Shown in pieces: positions 38,409 through 47,149 of a DNA stretch of 64,000 bases (position 1 is the first letter of the stretch; each line of letters starts with the position of its first letter). A model generated the notes under the pieces. It saw nothing but the letters and a program-made list of their open reading frames with translations. It was not told where the DNA came from and searched no databases. A program made the translations under genes and the position numbers. Source of the DNA: Lachnospiraceae bacterium UBA7086 (GTDB lineage Bacteria; Bacillota; Clostridia; Lachnospirales; Lachnospiraceae); assembly GCA_002492525.1 (NCBI GenBank), contig DKZA01000026.1:34573-98572 (forward strand). The letters run 5' to 3'.

Positions 38409-39527
38409 ATGGAAAATACGAGGGTTAAATTAACAGTTACAATTACCAATTACAATCAAAAAGATTATATTGAGGATGCGGTAGATTCTATTCTGAAACA
38501 GGAGTTAGATTATTCTTACGAGATATTAATAGGTGATGACGGATCTACGGACGGTTCCTGGGAATTACTGCAGGAAAAATACGGAGACAATGATAATATT
38601 AAAATGTACAGAATGTCACGGGATGATTCCATAAAGGAATTTTCTAATTGGCGGCATTCAAGACTGATTTGTTTTTTGCTGAAGAAATCGAAGGGAGAGT
38701 ATATATCTATTCTTGACGGGGATGACTTTTATAGCAGTCAGGATGGATTTCAAAGAAAAATTGATTTTTTGGAATTAAAGGAGAATAAAGATTGTATCGC
38801 ATGTACGTCTGCTACAATATTTACAGGTCAGAAAGGGGAAGAACAGCAAGAAATCCCTGCTTCTTTGACTTTCAGGAAATTGACAATAAAAGATGTTTTT
38901 TTCTCAAAGGAAAAGTTTTATTTTCCTGTTGCAACCTGCGTTTTCAGGCGGTCAGTATTAAAGCATATTGATTTTAAAGCGCCGGAATTATTTGGGGCAG
39001 ATCAGTCAATATTGTATTTTCTTCTTCATTATGGGAAACTTTATGTTATGCCGGAATATGATTTCACATGTCGTATATTGCCCAATAGTATATGGCATAA
39101 GGGGAATGATGCTGAGCATGCAATCAGAATGGTTATCCATTTTAACATTGCCCGGAAGATATATGACGATTTTTATTTCAGACGCTTGTGGAAAGACAAA
39201 AAATGGATTTTGTATGTTCATAGGAACAACAAGTTGATTCCAAAACAAATAGACTGGGAGATGTGGAAAGGGTTTATAGATAAATACCATCTGGACATTG
39301 CAAAATATCTTATGGGAGATCGGAATGTATCTTTCAAAGTGAAGGCAGAAATGAAGATTTCCGTTATAGCTCTTTCGATTTTAACTTTTTCACCGGTACA
39401 AAAATGTAAATATGTTGCTGAAAGTATGGAATTTTTATTTAGCAGATCGGTGCCGGCGGCGGAGAAAAAGGAAAGGGTGAAAGAGACTGTGAGGAGGGTG
39501 TTTCCCTTTTTTTCGTCGCGCCAGTGA
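38409..39527 (+). CDS. GT2-family glycosyltransferase
   Basis: The 372-residue enzyme has the GT-A signature LTVTITNYNQKDYIEDAVDSI, the nucleotide-binding IGDDGSTDGSWE near residue 43 and the metal site SILDGDDFYSS near 100. The remainder (GADQSILYFLLHYGKLY near 197) is typical of GT2 enzymes in capsule loci. It probably adds a hexose or amino sugar to the repeat unit. It is the last gene before the poly-G-containing AT-rich module. Confidence 0.88.
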   Translation: MENTRVKLTVTITNYNQKDYIEDAVDSILKQELDYSYEILIGDDGSTDGSWELLQEKYGDNDNIKMYRMSRDDSIKEFSNWRHSRLICFLLKKSKGEYISILDGDDFYSSQDGFQRKIDFLELKENKDCIACTSATIFTGQKGEEQQEIPASLTFRKLTIKDVFFSKEKFYFPVATCVFRRSVLKHIDFKAPELFGADQSILYFLLHYGKLYVMPEYDFTCRILPNSIWHKGNDAEHAIRMVIHFNIARKIYDDFYFRRLWKDKKWILYVHRNNKLIPKQIDWEMWKGFIDKYHLDIAKYLMGDRNVSFKVKAEMKISVIALSILTFSPVQKCKYVAESMEFLFSRSVPAAEKKERVKETVRRVFPFFSSRQ

Positions 39528-39587
39528 TTTGTGATTCAGAGAATTTGGAATAATAGAAAACGAATAGAAGGGAATGGGTGCTTGCAA

Positions 39588-41025
39588 ATGCAGTTTATAT
39601 CATTGCAATTTTTATTTATCTTTTTACCAATCACTGTGTTATTATATTATAGTGTCGGAAAACGGAGGGGGGGGTAAAAGTATATTTGTATTGTTGGCAT
39701 CTTCTGCCTTGTTTGTATTTCTTTTAGATAGGTACACATTATTTTTTCTCGCAGCATCTATTGTCTTCACATACGTTATGAGTGTTTTAGTTGTTAAAGT
39801 ACACAAGTGCAGAAAACTGCTGTTAGCAGTATCAATAATGTTTACATTGTTTCCACTTCTGGTATGTAAGTATCTACATTTTATAACTTCAGAAATTTTT
39901 CGTTTGAGTAATGATCCCGTAGTAAATGTAATTATTCCTATAGGAATAAGTTTTTTTACATTTAGACAAATAATGTATTTGGTAGACGGATATAGAGACA
40001 GCTTTCATTTATCTTTTTGGGAATATATCACATATATTATATTCTTTCCATGTATAACGTCTGGTCCAATAGACACACCGGCTAACTTTATTGCGCAGTG
40101 TAATTTTGATAAAAGTATTTTGCCGAATTGGGATGATATTGCGGATGGAGTAGTAAGACTGATAATAGGATATTCCAAAAAGCTGCTGATTGCAGATACT
40201 ATGGCAAAACTTGTTGATGTGTGCTACCAAGAGTATATGGAGTCAAGTACCATGGCCATAGTCGCTATGTTTGCATACACATTACAGATATATTATGATT
40301 TCAGCGGATATACGGATATGGCAATAGGGATTTCCAACATATTTGGCTTTCATCCCATTGAAAATTTTAATTCTCCATATCGAAGCAGAACAGTAGGTGA
40401 GTTCTGGAAGAAATGGCATATATCCCTCACAAATTTTTTTTCAAAGTATGTTTATATTCCTTTGGGGGGAAATCGACGCGGAAAAGTGCGTACATATGTT
40501 AATATACTTTTAGTGTTTTTCTTAAGCGGGTTATGGCATGGTGCGGATTGGTCATTTATAATTTGGGGAGTAGTGTATGGATTTATTTTAATTTTTGAGA
40601 GAGTGTTACAGATAAAACCGGATTCCATCAATTCATTATTAGGGCGAATATCTACATTTCTAATTGTAAATGTTTTGTGGGTGTTTTTTAGAGCAGAGAA
40701 CGTAAATGTTGCAGTTTCTTTATTTAAACAGATGGCGGAGAAGCGCTTTTTGCCTTTAACAGAAACGGCACAGAACAGTGTAATCATACCAGAGATTGAA
40801 TTTCTGGTAATGAGGCTTCATTGTCCGGAAAGTTTATATGTAATATGGCCGTATATATTTTTAATACTTGCTTTTTTGATAACACAAATAAAATTCAATA
40901 GCAGACAGATATGTGAGCAGAAATTGTATCGGACAAGGTGGGGAGTCGCGCTGCTGTCAGTTGCAGCGTTATTGTCAACGTTATCGTTTTCGGAGACGAG
41001 CGGATTTATATATTGGAACTTTTAA
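39588..41025 (+). CDS. MBOAT O-acyltransferase, frameshifted at a G8 tract (candidate phase-variable, out of frame)
   Basis: MBOAT proteins move acyl groups across the membrane to O-acylate glycans. The true N-terminus, from ATG 39588 or TTG 39582, reads MQFISLQFLFIFLPITVLLYY and aligns well with the second MBOAT at 54.3 kb. It then meets eight G (39667-39674) and a TAA at 39675. The rest of the protein (SIFVLLASSALFVF onward, with YYDFSGYTDMAIG, FWKKWHISL and the catalytic histidine in LWHGADW) lies in another frame. Removing one G would give about 478 residues. ATG 39574 enters the downstream frame directly but encodes a non-family N-terminus. Confidence 0.85.
39667..39674 (+). repeat. G8 homopolymer within the MBOAT gene, followed by TAA
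   Basis: Eight consecutive G preceded by CGGA and followed by TAAAAG. With eight, the authentic N-terminal frame runs GGG GGG TAA and stops; with seven it reads into the MBOAT body. Such a tract is very unlikely by chance in this AT-rich region and resembles slipped-strand contingency tracts. Confidence 0.85.
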
Positions 41026-41062
41026 ATGAGATTTTGATCAATTACTTTCAAGAGGAGTAAAG

Positions 41063-42367
41063 ATGAGTTCTTCACTGGCATTTTTAAAAAGACTTTTGGC
41101 TGTATATATGGTATTATTAATAGGTGTTGCACTTACAAATTATATAGTCGATCCATATTTTTGCTATCGAGAATCTGATATGGCACAATATTTCTCATGG
41201 GATCAGAGGTATTCGCCGGTCTGGAGATATGGTATAACCAAACAATACAAAGGGTACAATGCCCTTTGGGTTGGTTCGTCTGTTTCATCATATGTTGACA
41301 CAGAATATTTAAATGATATTATGGATATTAATTGCTGTACAGGAAGATTGGCAGGGGGAAGGCCCAATTTATATGAGAAATATATCAGAAATGTGACAGC
41401 GAATAACAAATTAGATTATATTTTTTATGAATTTAATGTTCCGCATTGGACATTTACATCCATTGGCACGGAATGTGATCTGGATACCTGGCTGCCTAAA
41501 TATATACAGACAAAAACAATGCTGGATGATGGTGAATACTTATTGAATCGAACCGTGACTGAGCAGTCAGCGTATACTATTGTTGGGGCATTATGGGATA
41601 AATTGATTAAACCAGGATCTTATATCGGTGATGCTGATAGTATTATGCCGGTGGATTCTTATTATTCCACAGAAATAATGGCACCGAGGATATACTCAAA
41701 TGTTTACTATTATGGACCTATTTCACATGAAATAATTATGGATGAGTATTTGAAGGCGGGAATGGATAATATAGATAAGTATGTTGCGCCCCTTATAGTA
41801 GAATATCCTGATACAGAGTTTATATTTGTTGCACCACCGACAGGTGCGATGCTGCCGGCGACAATATATCAATCGGGGTATCTCGAAGAATGGCTTGATA
41901 TTTCAGAAACTATTTATCGCCGTTTATTATCATATCCAAATGTCAGGATAATACTCAGTAACTTAGATTTCGATTACAATACCAATTGCGATCATTATTT
42001 AGATGATGGACACTATGAGCCTTCTGGTGCTATAATGATGATGGATTGTATAGCCAGCGGAACATATGAAGTGACGCTGGATAATATGGAAGAGATGCGG
42101 GAGAGATATGTTCACTTGGCACGTGATTTCGAGTGGCCTTTTTTAAAGATAAATTTTGAAGGAGATCAGGTATCTGATTTACAAAGTCAATTGGTATCTT
42201 TAGGTTTTCCTGTTGAAATAACAGGGGTGTTTGATACAGCAACAGAAAATGCAGTGAGGCAGATACAAGAAGAAAATGGTTTTGAAGTTACCGGAATCGT
42301 TTTTTCAGACACGGCAGATTATATAGACAGTAAGTGTAGAAAAAATGAAGATGATAAGAATGATTAA
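41063..42367 (+). CDS. SGNH-like MBOAT partner with C-terminal peptidoglycan-binding-like domain
   Basis: This 434-residue protein has one N-terminal membrane segment (about residues 8-27), so the rest is extracytoplasmic. LWVGSSVSSYVDTEY near residue 69 supplies a GxSxSS nucleophile region and DDGHYEPSGAIMMMD near 314 a D-x-x-H pair, as in DltD/AlgJ-type partners of MBOAT enzymes. Residues 372-420 (SDLQSQLVSLGFPVEITGVF, then ENAVRQIQEENGF) look like a peptidoglycan-binding-1 repeat. Placed 38 bases after the MBOAT gene, it probably completes transfer of the acyl group to a wall-associated glycan. Confidence 0.75.
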   Translation: MSSSLAFLKRLLAVYMVLLIGVALTNYIVDPYFCYRESDMAQYFSWDQRYSPVWRYGITKQYKGYNALWVGSSVSSYVDTEYLNDIMDINCCTGRLAGGRPNLYEKYIRNVTANNKLDYIFYEFNVPHWTFTSIGTECDLDTWLPKYIQTKTMLDDGEYLLNRTVTEQSAYTIVGALWDKLIKPGSYIGDADSIMPVDSYYSTEIMAPRIYSNVYYYGPISHEIIMDEYLKAGMDNIDKYVAPLIVEYPDTEFIFVAPPTGAMLPATIYQSGYLEEWLDISETIYRRLLSYPNVRIILSNLDFDYNTNCDHYLDDGHYEPSGAIMMMDCIASGTYEVTLDNMEEMRERYVHLARDFEWPFLKINFEGDQVSDLQSQLVSLGFPVEITGVFDTATENAVRQIQEENGFEVTGIVFSDTADYIDSKCRKNEDDKND

Positions 42368-42380
42368 GGAGTAATACGGC

Positions 42381-43118
42381 ATGGATAAAATAGCATATAT
42401 TGGCTGTTCGCAGAGAATGTTGGAAAATCTGATTATAAATAATAAATTTTGTTTAACGAAAGTGGTTTATATCGAAAAGAGAATAGACGAGGTTTTTAAA
42501 AATATTCTTATAGAACACAATATAGAATATATAGCGGTTAATGAAAAAAAGGATATTGGGTTATTGGACCAATTTCTTGACGATGTTGAATATGTGTTGA
42601 TGTATAAATTTGATTTTATTCTACCACAGAAATTAGTTGATAAAAAAAGGATATTTAATTTCCATGGAGGGAGTTTAAGGACTAATCGCGGTGCTCATGC
42701 AGTGGTGTGGTCCATACTTAATATGGAGAAAACCGCAGTGCTAAGTCTCTATGAATTAACAGGGGCAATTGATGCAGGCTGGTTAATTGCGGAATATTGT
42801 GTTGAAGTAGATTTTAAAGAAACAGTAAGCGCACTAAACTCAAAATTACAAGAAGGAATTCCAGAACTGTTGCTGCATTTGAATGAATATTTATCGGGAC
42901 AAAGAAAAGCAATATTAATAGAAAATGGAGTTTATCGCCCCAAGGTGTCAAAGGAAGATTATACTATCGACATTGATACCATGCCATTAAGGAAGATTGA
43001 TGCTATTTTAAGGTCACAGGCGGATTATTTTGGAGCAGTTGTGAAGATGCTGAATGAAGAGTATAGAATATTGAAGTGGACATGGAATAAGGTCAGTGAA
43101 TGTGGAGGGGGGGGGTAA
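42381..43118 (+). CDS. Formyltransferase-like protein, C-terminally truncated at a G9 tract (candidate phase-variable)
   Basis: This 245-residue frame resembles sugar N-formyltransferases: FNFHGGSLRTNRGAHAVVW near residue 91 carries the Asn and His of the active site and LTGAIDAGWLI near 128 the Asp. A small C-terminal domain follows (YTIDIDTMPLRKIDAILRSQ). The frame ends CGGGG and TAA, within nine G at 43107-43115. With ten G (or seven) it would continue through VKRSCCQSNDSICIEENGE to a stop at 43199-43201, giving about 273 residues and a more normal C-terminus. A 4-amino sugar from the aminotransferase at 34.6 kb is a possible substrate. Confidence 0.78.
   Translation: MDKIAYIGCSQRMLENLIINNKFCLTKVVYIEKRIDEVFKNILIEHNIEYIAVNEKKDIGLLDQFLDDVEYVLMYKFDFILPQKLVDKKRIFNFHGGSLRTNRGAHAVVWSILNMEKTAVLSLYELTGAIDAGWLIAEYCVEVDFKETVSALNSKLQEGIPELLLHLNEYLSGQRKAILIENGVYRPKVSKEDYTIDIDTMPLRKIDAILRSQADYFGAVVKMLNEEYRILKWTWNKVSECGGGG
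43107..43115 (+). repeat. G9 homopolymer at the 3' part of the formyltransferase-like gene, followed by TAA
   Basis: Nine consecutive G preceded by TGTGGA and followed by TAAAAAG. With nine, the frame reads GGG GGG GGG TAA. One more G opens an 84-base extension coding about 28 residues. The flanks match those of the tract in the MBOAT gene (GGA, G-run, TAAAA). Confidence 0.85.
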
Positions 43119-43201
43119 AAAGAAGCTGTTGTCAAAGCAATGACAGCATATGTATAGAAGAAAATGGTGAGAAGTTGGTTCTTTTTTTACATACAAAATA
43201 A

Positions 43202-43678
43202 GAAGGTATAATCATTTGTTTATTTAAAAAACAGAAGCTTGATTATATATTTGACAAAATGATACTTTTTATAGCAATTCTAAATGCTTTGTTTTTATTT
43301 GCTCATGGGAAATACTATAATCCGTAAAAATTGAATTGACTCTATATTGCAAGGCAGAAAAGAGAAAAATACGAGAAATTATTTTGAGTTAATTACATTT
43401 TCCTTGAATTAAGATATGATATTGTAAATAGCATAATTATGTCTGTATTGATATATTATGGGATGTAAATGAAAAAGAATAATGCATATTTTGTTATATA
43501 GATTTGAAGGGTAAAGAGTATAGCAGTTTTGTAGGAGCGGATAAATATACGATAAAATAAAGAGAAAGACTTCGTAGACAGTCTTTGTATTATGGATTAT
43601 AGCAAGAAAAATAAAGTATATTGTTGAGAATTATAGAATGCTTTTATAGATGAATTTATTGTTAGAGAGGTATTTTTC
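43202..43678. other. AT-rich intergenic region without a recognised gene
   Basis: About 477 bases between the formyltransferase-like gene (including its alternative end) and the ATP-grasp gene. It is strongly AT-rich with stops in all frames. A short hairpin AAAGACT/AGTCTTT lies at about 43565-43586 without a T-run. Weak promoter-like pairs are present, the best being TTGTTG or TTGAGA at 43621-43629 with TATAGA at 43645-43650, but neither has both good boxes and spacing. GAGAGG at about 43664 may be the ribosome site of the next gene. Confidence 0.5.
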
Positions 43679-44863
43679 ATGGCAAGGATTATGATTATCG
43701 CTGGTGGTATGTGGCAATGTCCTATAGTGCAGATGGCTAAAGAGAAAGGACATTTTGTTATTTGTACTAATTTGTATGAAAATTCACCAGCGTTTCAATA
43801 TGCAGATGTTGGTATTGTGGCAGACGTATTAGATAAAGAAAAAAATCTTCAGATTGCAAGGGATTATATGCCGGATGCCGTTTTAACAGAGCAGACGGAT
43901 ATTGCTGTCCCTACAGTAGCATATATTGCGGAACAACTGGGATTAAAAGGAATAGGATTTGAGATTGCCAGAAGATTTACAAACAAATATGAAACACGTA
44001 AATTTATTCATGATGCTGGGTTTGTATCGCCTAAATTTGCATTATGCAGAAATGTCGATGAGGCAAAAAGATTTTTGGCTGAGGTACCTGTAAGTATAAT
44101 AAAGCCGCTTGATAGTCAATCAAGCAGGGGAATTCATGTTGTAGAGTCTGATAACGATATAGAAGAGAATTTTGAGGATTGTGTTCAATATTCAAATGAG
44201 GAGAAAGCGATTGTCATTGAGGAATATATTGAGGGAACAGAGTTCACTGTCGATGGTTTAAAAACATCAAATGAGTATATTGTGACAGCTATTTCTGAAA
44301 AGGAGCATTATGCACATAATCCTAATATAGCAAATAGACTCTTATTTACCCAGAAGAATGACAGATTTGATTATGAAAAATTAAAAAAACTTAATGAGGA
44401 AATGGTAAAAGCAATGCAGTTGCCTTTTGGATTGACTCATGCAGAATATAAATATAAAGATGGTGAATTTTATCTGATAGAGATAGCAGCAAGGGGCGGT
44501 GGAACAAAGATTTCTTCGGATATTGTACCGCTTGTTTCTGGAATCAATAGTAACGAAGTGTATTTGAATATTCTGACAGAAGGAAAAGGTGAGATTGTAA
44601 GAGAACCATATCATGAATGTGCAGTACTGGGATTTTTTGATTTTAAACCGGGGAAAGTTGTATCTATAAAAGGAGTCGATGAGGCAAAGATTCAGCCGGG
44701 AGTGCATGATATTGGGTTGGAGATAAAAGTTGGAGATATGTTGGGACAAGCCCAGGATGATAGATCTCGTTGCGGTTACTATATTCTTTGGGGGGATTCG
44801 TTGGAAGAACTTAATCAAAGGGAAAGACTCTTAAGAGAAACGGTGGAGGTATGGACAGAATGA
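43679..44863 (+). CDS. ATP-grasp ligase
   Basis: The 394-residue protein has a preATP-grasp start (MIIAGGMWQCPIVQMAKEKG), the central SIIKPLDSQSSRGIHVV near residue 138 (ATP-binding loop), IVIEEYIEGTEFTVDG near 178 and FYLIEIAARGGGTKIS near 263 with the Mg-binding acids. ATP-grasp ligases activate a carboxylate as acyl phosphate and join it to an amine or thiol. In this setting it may attach an amino acid or organic acid to a sugar precursor (inference). Its 3' end overlaps the RraA-like gene. Confidence 0.82.
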   Translation: MARIMIIAGGMWQCPIVQMAKEKGHFVICTNLYENSPAFQYADVGIVADVLDKEKNLQIARDYMPDAVLTEQTDIAVPTVAYIAEQLGLKGIGFEIARRFTNKYETRKFIHDAGFVSPKFALCRNVDEAKRFLAEVPVSIIKPLDSQSSRGIHVVESDNDIEENFEDCVQYSNEEKAIVIEEYIEGTEFTVDGLKTSNEYIVTAISEKEHYAHNPNIANRLLFTQKNDRFDYEKLKKLNEEMVKAMQLPFGLTHAEYKYKDGEFYLIEIAARGGGTKISSDIVPLVSGINSNEVYLNILTEGKGEIVREPYHECAVLGFFDFKPGKVVSIKGVDEAKIQPGVHDIGLEIKVGDMLGQAQDDRSRCGYYILWGDSLEELNQRERLLRETVEVWTE

Positions 44864-45504
44864 TGGATATAACGGATAAAATTATTGAGTATATTAGAAC
44901 CAATAAGGTTTCAACCACCGAAGTGGCTGATTGTTTAGGGAAAACAGGAGTACTTCCGAATATATATCCGGTTAATAGGGGGCAGTTTCAGGCAGGGCGT
45001 GTGAAATGGGTCTATGCATATAATGAAAGTAACTGGGATGTCCACGAACAGGTTAGGGATGTGCAGAAAGATGATATAGTCTATATTGAGGCATTTGATT
45101 GTAAAGATAGAGCAATTATTGGCGAGTTAGTTACGAAATTTATTATTTTGTATAGACGCGCATCAGCTATTGTGACGAACGCAAAAATGAGAGATGCGCA
45201 TAAATTGATTAAAGAAAGATATCCTGTATGGTGTGCAGGTTTTAATCCGGTAGGATGTTTTAATACCCAAAATGAGATTCCATTTGATGAAAATATAATA
45301 AAAAATAGAAAAGAAAATATTGAAGGTTCAGTTATTGTGTGTGATGATACTGGTGTCGTGTTAATTCCAAAAACAGAGTTAAATGAAACATTTTATAAAA
45401 AACTTGAGGCGATAGAAGAACAAGAGGATATTTGGTTTGATTGTATTGATAGAAGGAAGTGGGATACGTTTGATACAGTGTGTCTGAAAAAATATAAGGA
45501 ATAA
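44860..45504 (+). CDS. RraA-like protein (aldolase/decarboxylase superfamily)
   Basis: This protein of about 214 residues shows STTEVADCLGKTGVLP near residue 20, GELVTKFIILYRRASAIVTN near 88 and VIVCDDTGVVLIP near 160, the conserved parts of the RraA/4-hydroxy-4-methyl-2-oxoglutarate aldolase fold (usually GELxxxxAxxxGxxGxVxDG). The metal-binding RD of MRDAHKL is kept. A small-molecule carbon-carbon lyase role fits the neighbourhood better than RNase regulation (inference). The start could be 44851, 44860 or 44863; GGAGG at 44845-44849 best suits 44860. Confidence 0.72.
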   Translation: MMDITDKIIEYIRTNKVSTTEVADCLGKTGVLPNIYPVNRGQFQAGRVKWVYAYNESNWDVHEQVRDVQKDDIVYIEAFDCKDRAIIGELVTKFIILYRRASAIVTNAKMRDAHKLIKERYPVWCAGFNPVGCFNTQNEIPFDENIIKNRKENIEGSVIVCDDTGVVLIPKTELNETFYKKLEAIEEQEDIWFDCIDRRKWDTFDTVCLKKYKE

Positions 45505-45539
45505 TTTAGGAAAGGTAGTTTTACATTGCAGAGTAAATA

Positions 45540-46199
45540 ATGAAAAAATGTATAATTTTTGGGAATCATTCGTTCTCAGAGTTAATGTGCGAATATATAG
45601 AGAACTATACGGATATTAAGGTACAAGCCTTTACAGTGAATAGTTCTTATATTAATTGTAAAAAAATAATGGGTATAGAAGTCGTACCATATGAGAACCT
45701 TAAGGAATGTTTTAGTCCTAAGGAGGCATCTATTTTGGTGACGTCTGGATACAGAGGAATGAGCGAACTGCGGAAGAGAATAAGCCTTGAGGTTCTAAAG
45801 ATGGGATATAGTTTGCAGTCATTTATCCATCCCTCGGCCAATCTTTATGGGGATAGAATCGGACAGGGAAATATTATATTAGAAAATGTTATTATTGGAA
45901 AGCATGTGTGCATTGGGGATGGAAATATTATATGGAATGGCGTGAATATTTCGCATCACACAATTATTAATAATTATAATTTCCTTGCACCATCCTGTGT
46001 CATTGGAGGAAGGGTGCATATGGGTGATAATTGTTTTTGCGGACTTAATTCGACAATCAAAGGCGGAATTAACGTTGATAACTATACATTAATTGGTGCT
46101 TCAGCGTATTTGGATCGTAATTCAAAAGAATACGATGTATATGTACCGGGAGTAAGAGGAGAACTACAGAACAAGAGAAGCGTGGAGATGTTGAAATAA
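45540..46199 (+). CDS. PglD/NeuD-type sugar acyltransferase
   Basis: This 219-residue protein has the two-part build of PglD/NeuD enzymes: a Rossmann-like N-terminus (CIIFGNHSFSELMCEYIENY) and, from about residue 95, a left-handed beta-helix (SFIHPSANLYGDRIGQGNII, then IGKHVCIGDGNII). ISHHTIINNYNFLAPSCVIG near 137 carries the active-site histidine region. It probably acylates an amino or hydroxyl group of a nucleotide sugar. It overlaps the next gene by one base. Confidence 0.85.
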   Translation: MKKCIIFGNHSFSELMCEYIENYTDIKVQAFTVNSSYINCKKIMGIEVVPYENLKECFSPKEASILVTSGYRGMSELRKRISLEVLKMGYSLQSFIHPSANLYGDRIGQGNIILENVIIGKHVCIGDGNIIWNGVNISHHTIINNYNFLAPSCVIGGRVHMGDNCFCGLNSTIKGGINVDNYTLIGASAYLDRNSKEYDVYVPGVRGELQNKRSVEMLK

Positions 46200-47149
46200 T
46201 GGACATATCTTTTGTGATACCGTGTTATTGTGCAGAGAAAAATATAGATAATGTTATTAATAAAATCTATAAGGCAATGATGATAAAACCGGAAGTTTCT
46301 TTTGAAATAATTCTGGTAAATGATCATTCCAGAGATAATACATGGGAGAAGATAAAGGAGATTTCCGGAAAACATGAAGAAGTAATAGGGGTCAATTTAT
46401 CTAAGAATTTTGGGCAGCATAATGCCCTCATGGCTGGCTTTAAAGTTTCACAAGGAAATCTGATTATGACATCAGATGACGATGGACAGACTCCAGTGGA
46501 TCGGGTATGGGATTTTGAAAAAAAGATTGAAGAAGGATGTGACGTTGTCTGTGCAAAATATATTGAGCGAAAGAGAAAAGGATTGGGAAGAAAGTTAGGC
46601 AGTTATCTGAATGAATATATGTTATGTCATATACTTGAGAAACCAGAAGACGTTGCACTTGCATCATTTTTTATGGCTAAACGATTTGTGATAAATGAAA
46701 TATGCAGATATGAGCAGGCATTTCCATACATGGCCGGATTATTATTGAGAACTACAAGAAACATAGGAAACATAGAGTTGGTACAGGAGAGTAGAGAGAG
46801 TGGCTCCAGCGGATATAATCTGAAGAAACTATTAAGGCTGTGGATTAATGGGTTCACGAGTTTTTCTGTGAAACCATTGAGAGCATTTGTTAAATTGGGG
46901 TTTTGTATAGCTTTTTTAGGACTTGCAATTGGTATCGTTACTATTGTTAGGAAGATAGTATATTCGTCAACAGTGTTAGTTGGTTATACGTCGATTATTG
47001 CAATAATGTGTATTCTTGGAGGAATGAATTTAGCGGTTGTGGGAATTGTGGGCGAATATATTGGTCGGATGTATATGTGTATCAATAGTCAGCCACAGTA
47101 TGTTATTAAAAATTATGTTAAAGGTGGGAGTGAAGTAAATGAATTATAA
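46199..47149 (+). CDS. GtrB/ArnC-like polyprenyl-phosphate glycosyltransferase
   Basis: The 316-residue protein has a GT2 domain (ISFVIPCYCAEKNIDNVI, IILVNDHSRDNTWEK near 36, TSDDDGQTP near 90) and two C-terminal membrane helices at about residues 233-252 and 264-290, with GIVGEYIGRMYMCINSQPQY after them. This is the layout of GtrB and ArnC, which make undecaprenyl-phosphate-linked sugars for flipping and transfer outside. A paralogue is at 57.0 kb. It overlaps the CapK-like gene by 11 bases. Confidence 0.9.
   Translation: MDISFVIPCYCAEKNIDNVINKIYKAMMIKPEVSFEIILVNDHSRDNTWEKIKEISGKHEEVIGVNLSKNFGQHNALMAGFKVSQGNLIMTSDDDGQTPVDRVWDFEKKIEEGCDVVCAKYIERKRKGLGRKLGSYLNEYMLCHILEKPEDVALASFFMAKRFVINEICRYEQAFPYMAGLLLRTTRNIGNIELVQESRESGSSGYNLKKLLRLWINGFTSFSVKPLRAFVKLGFCIAFLGLAIGIVTIVRKIVYSSTVLVGYTSIIAIMCILGGMNLAVVGIVGEYIGRMYMCINSQPQYVIKNYVKGGSEVNEL

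Noticed and set aside
43251..43285. Perfect TTGACA in the 43.2-43.7 kb gap
   Set aside because: No acceptable -10 box lies 16-18 bases downstream.
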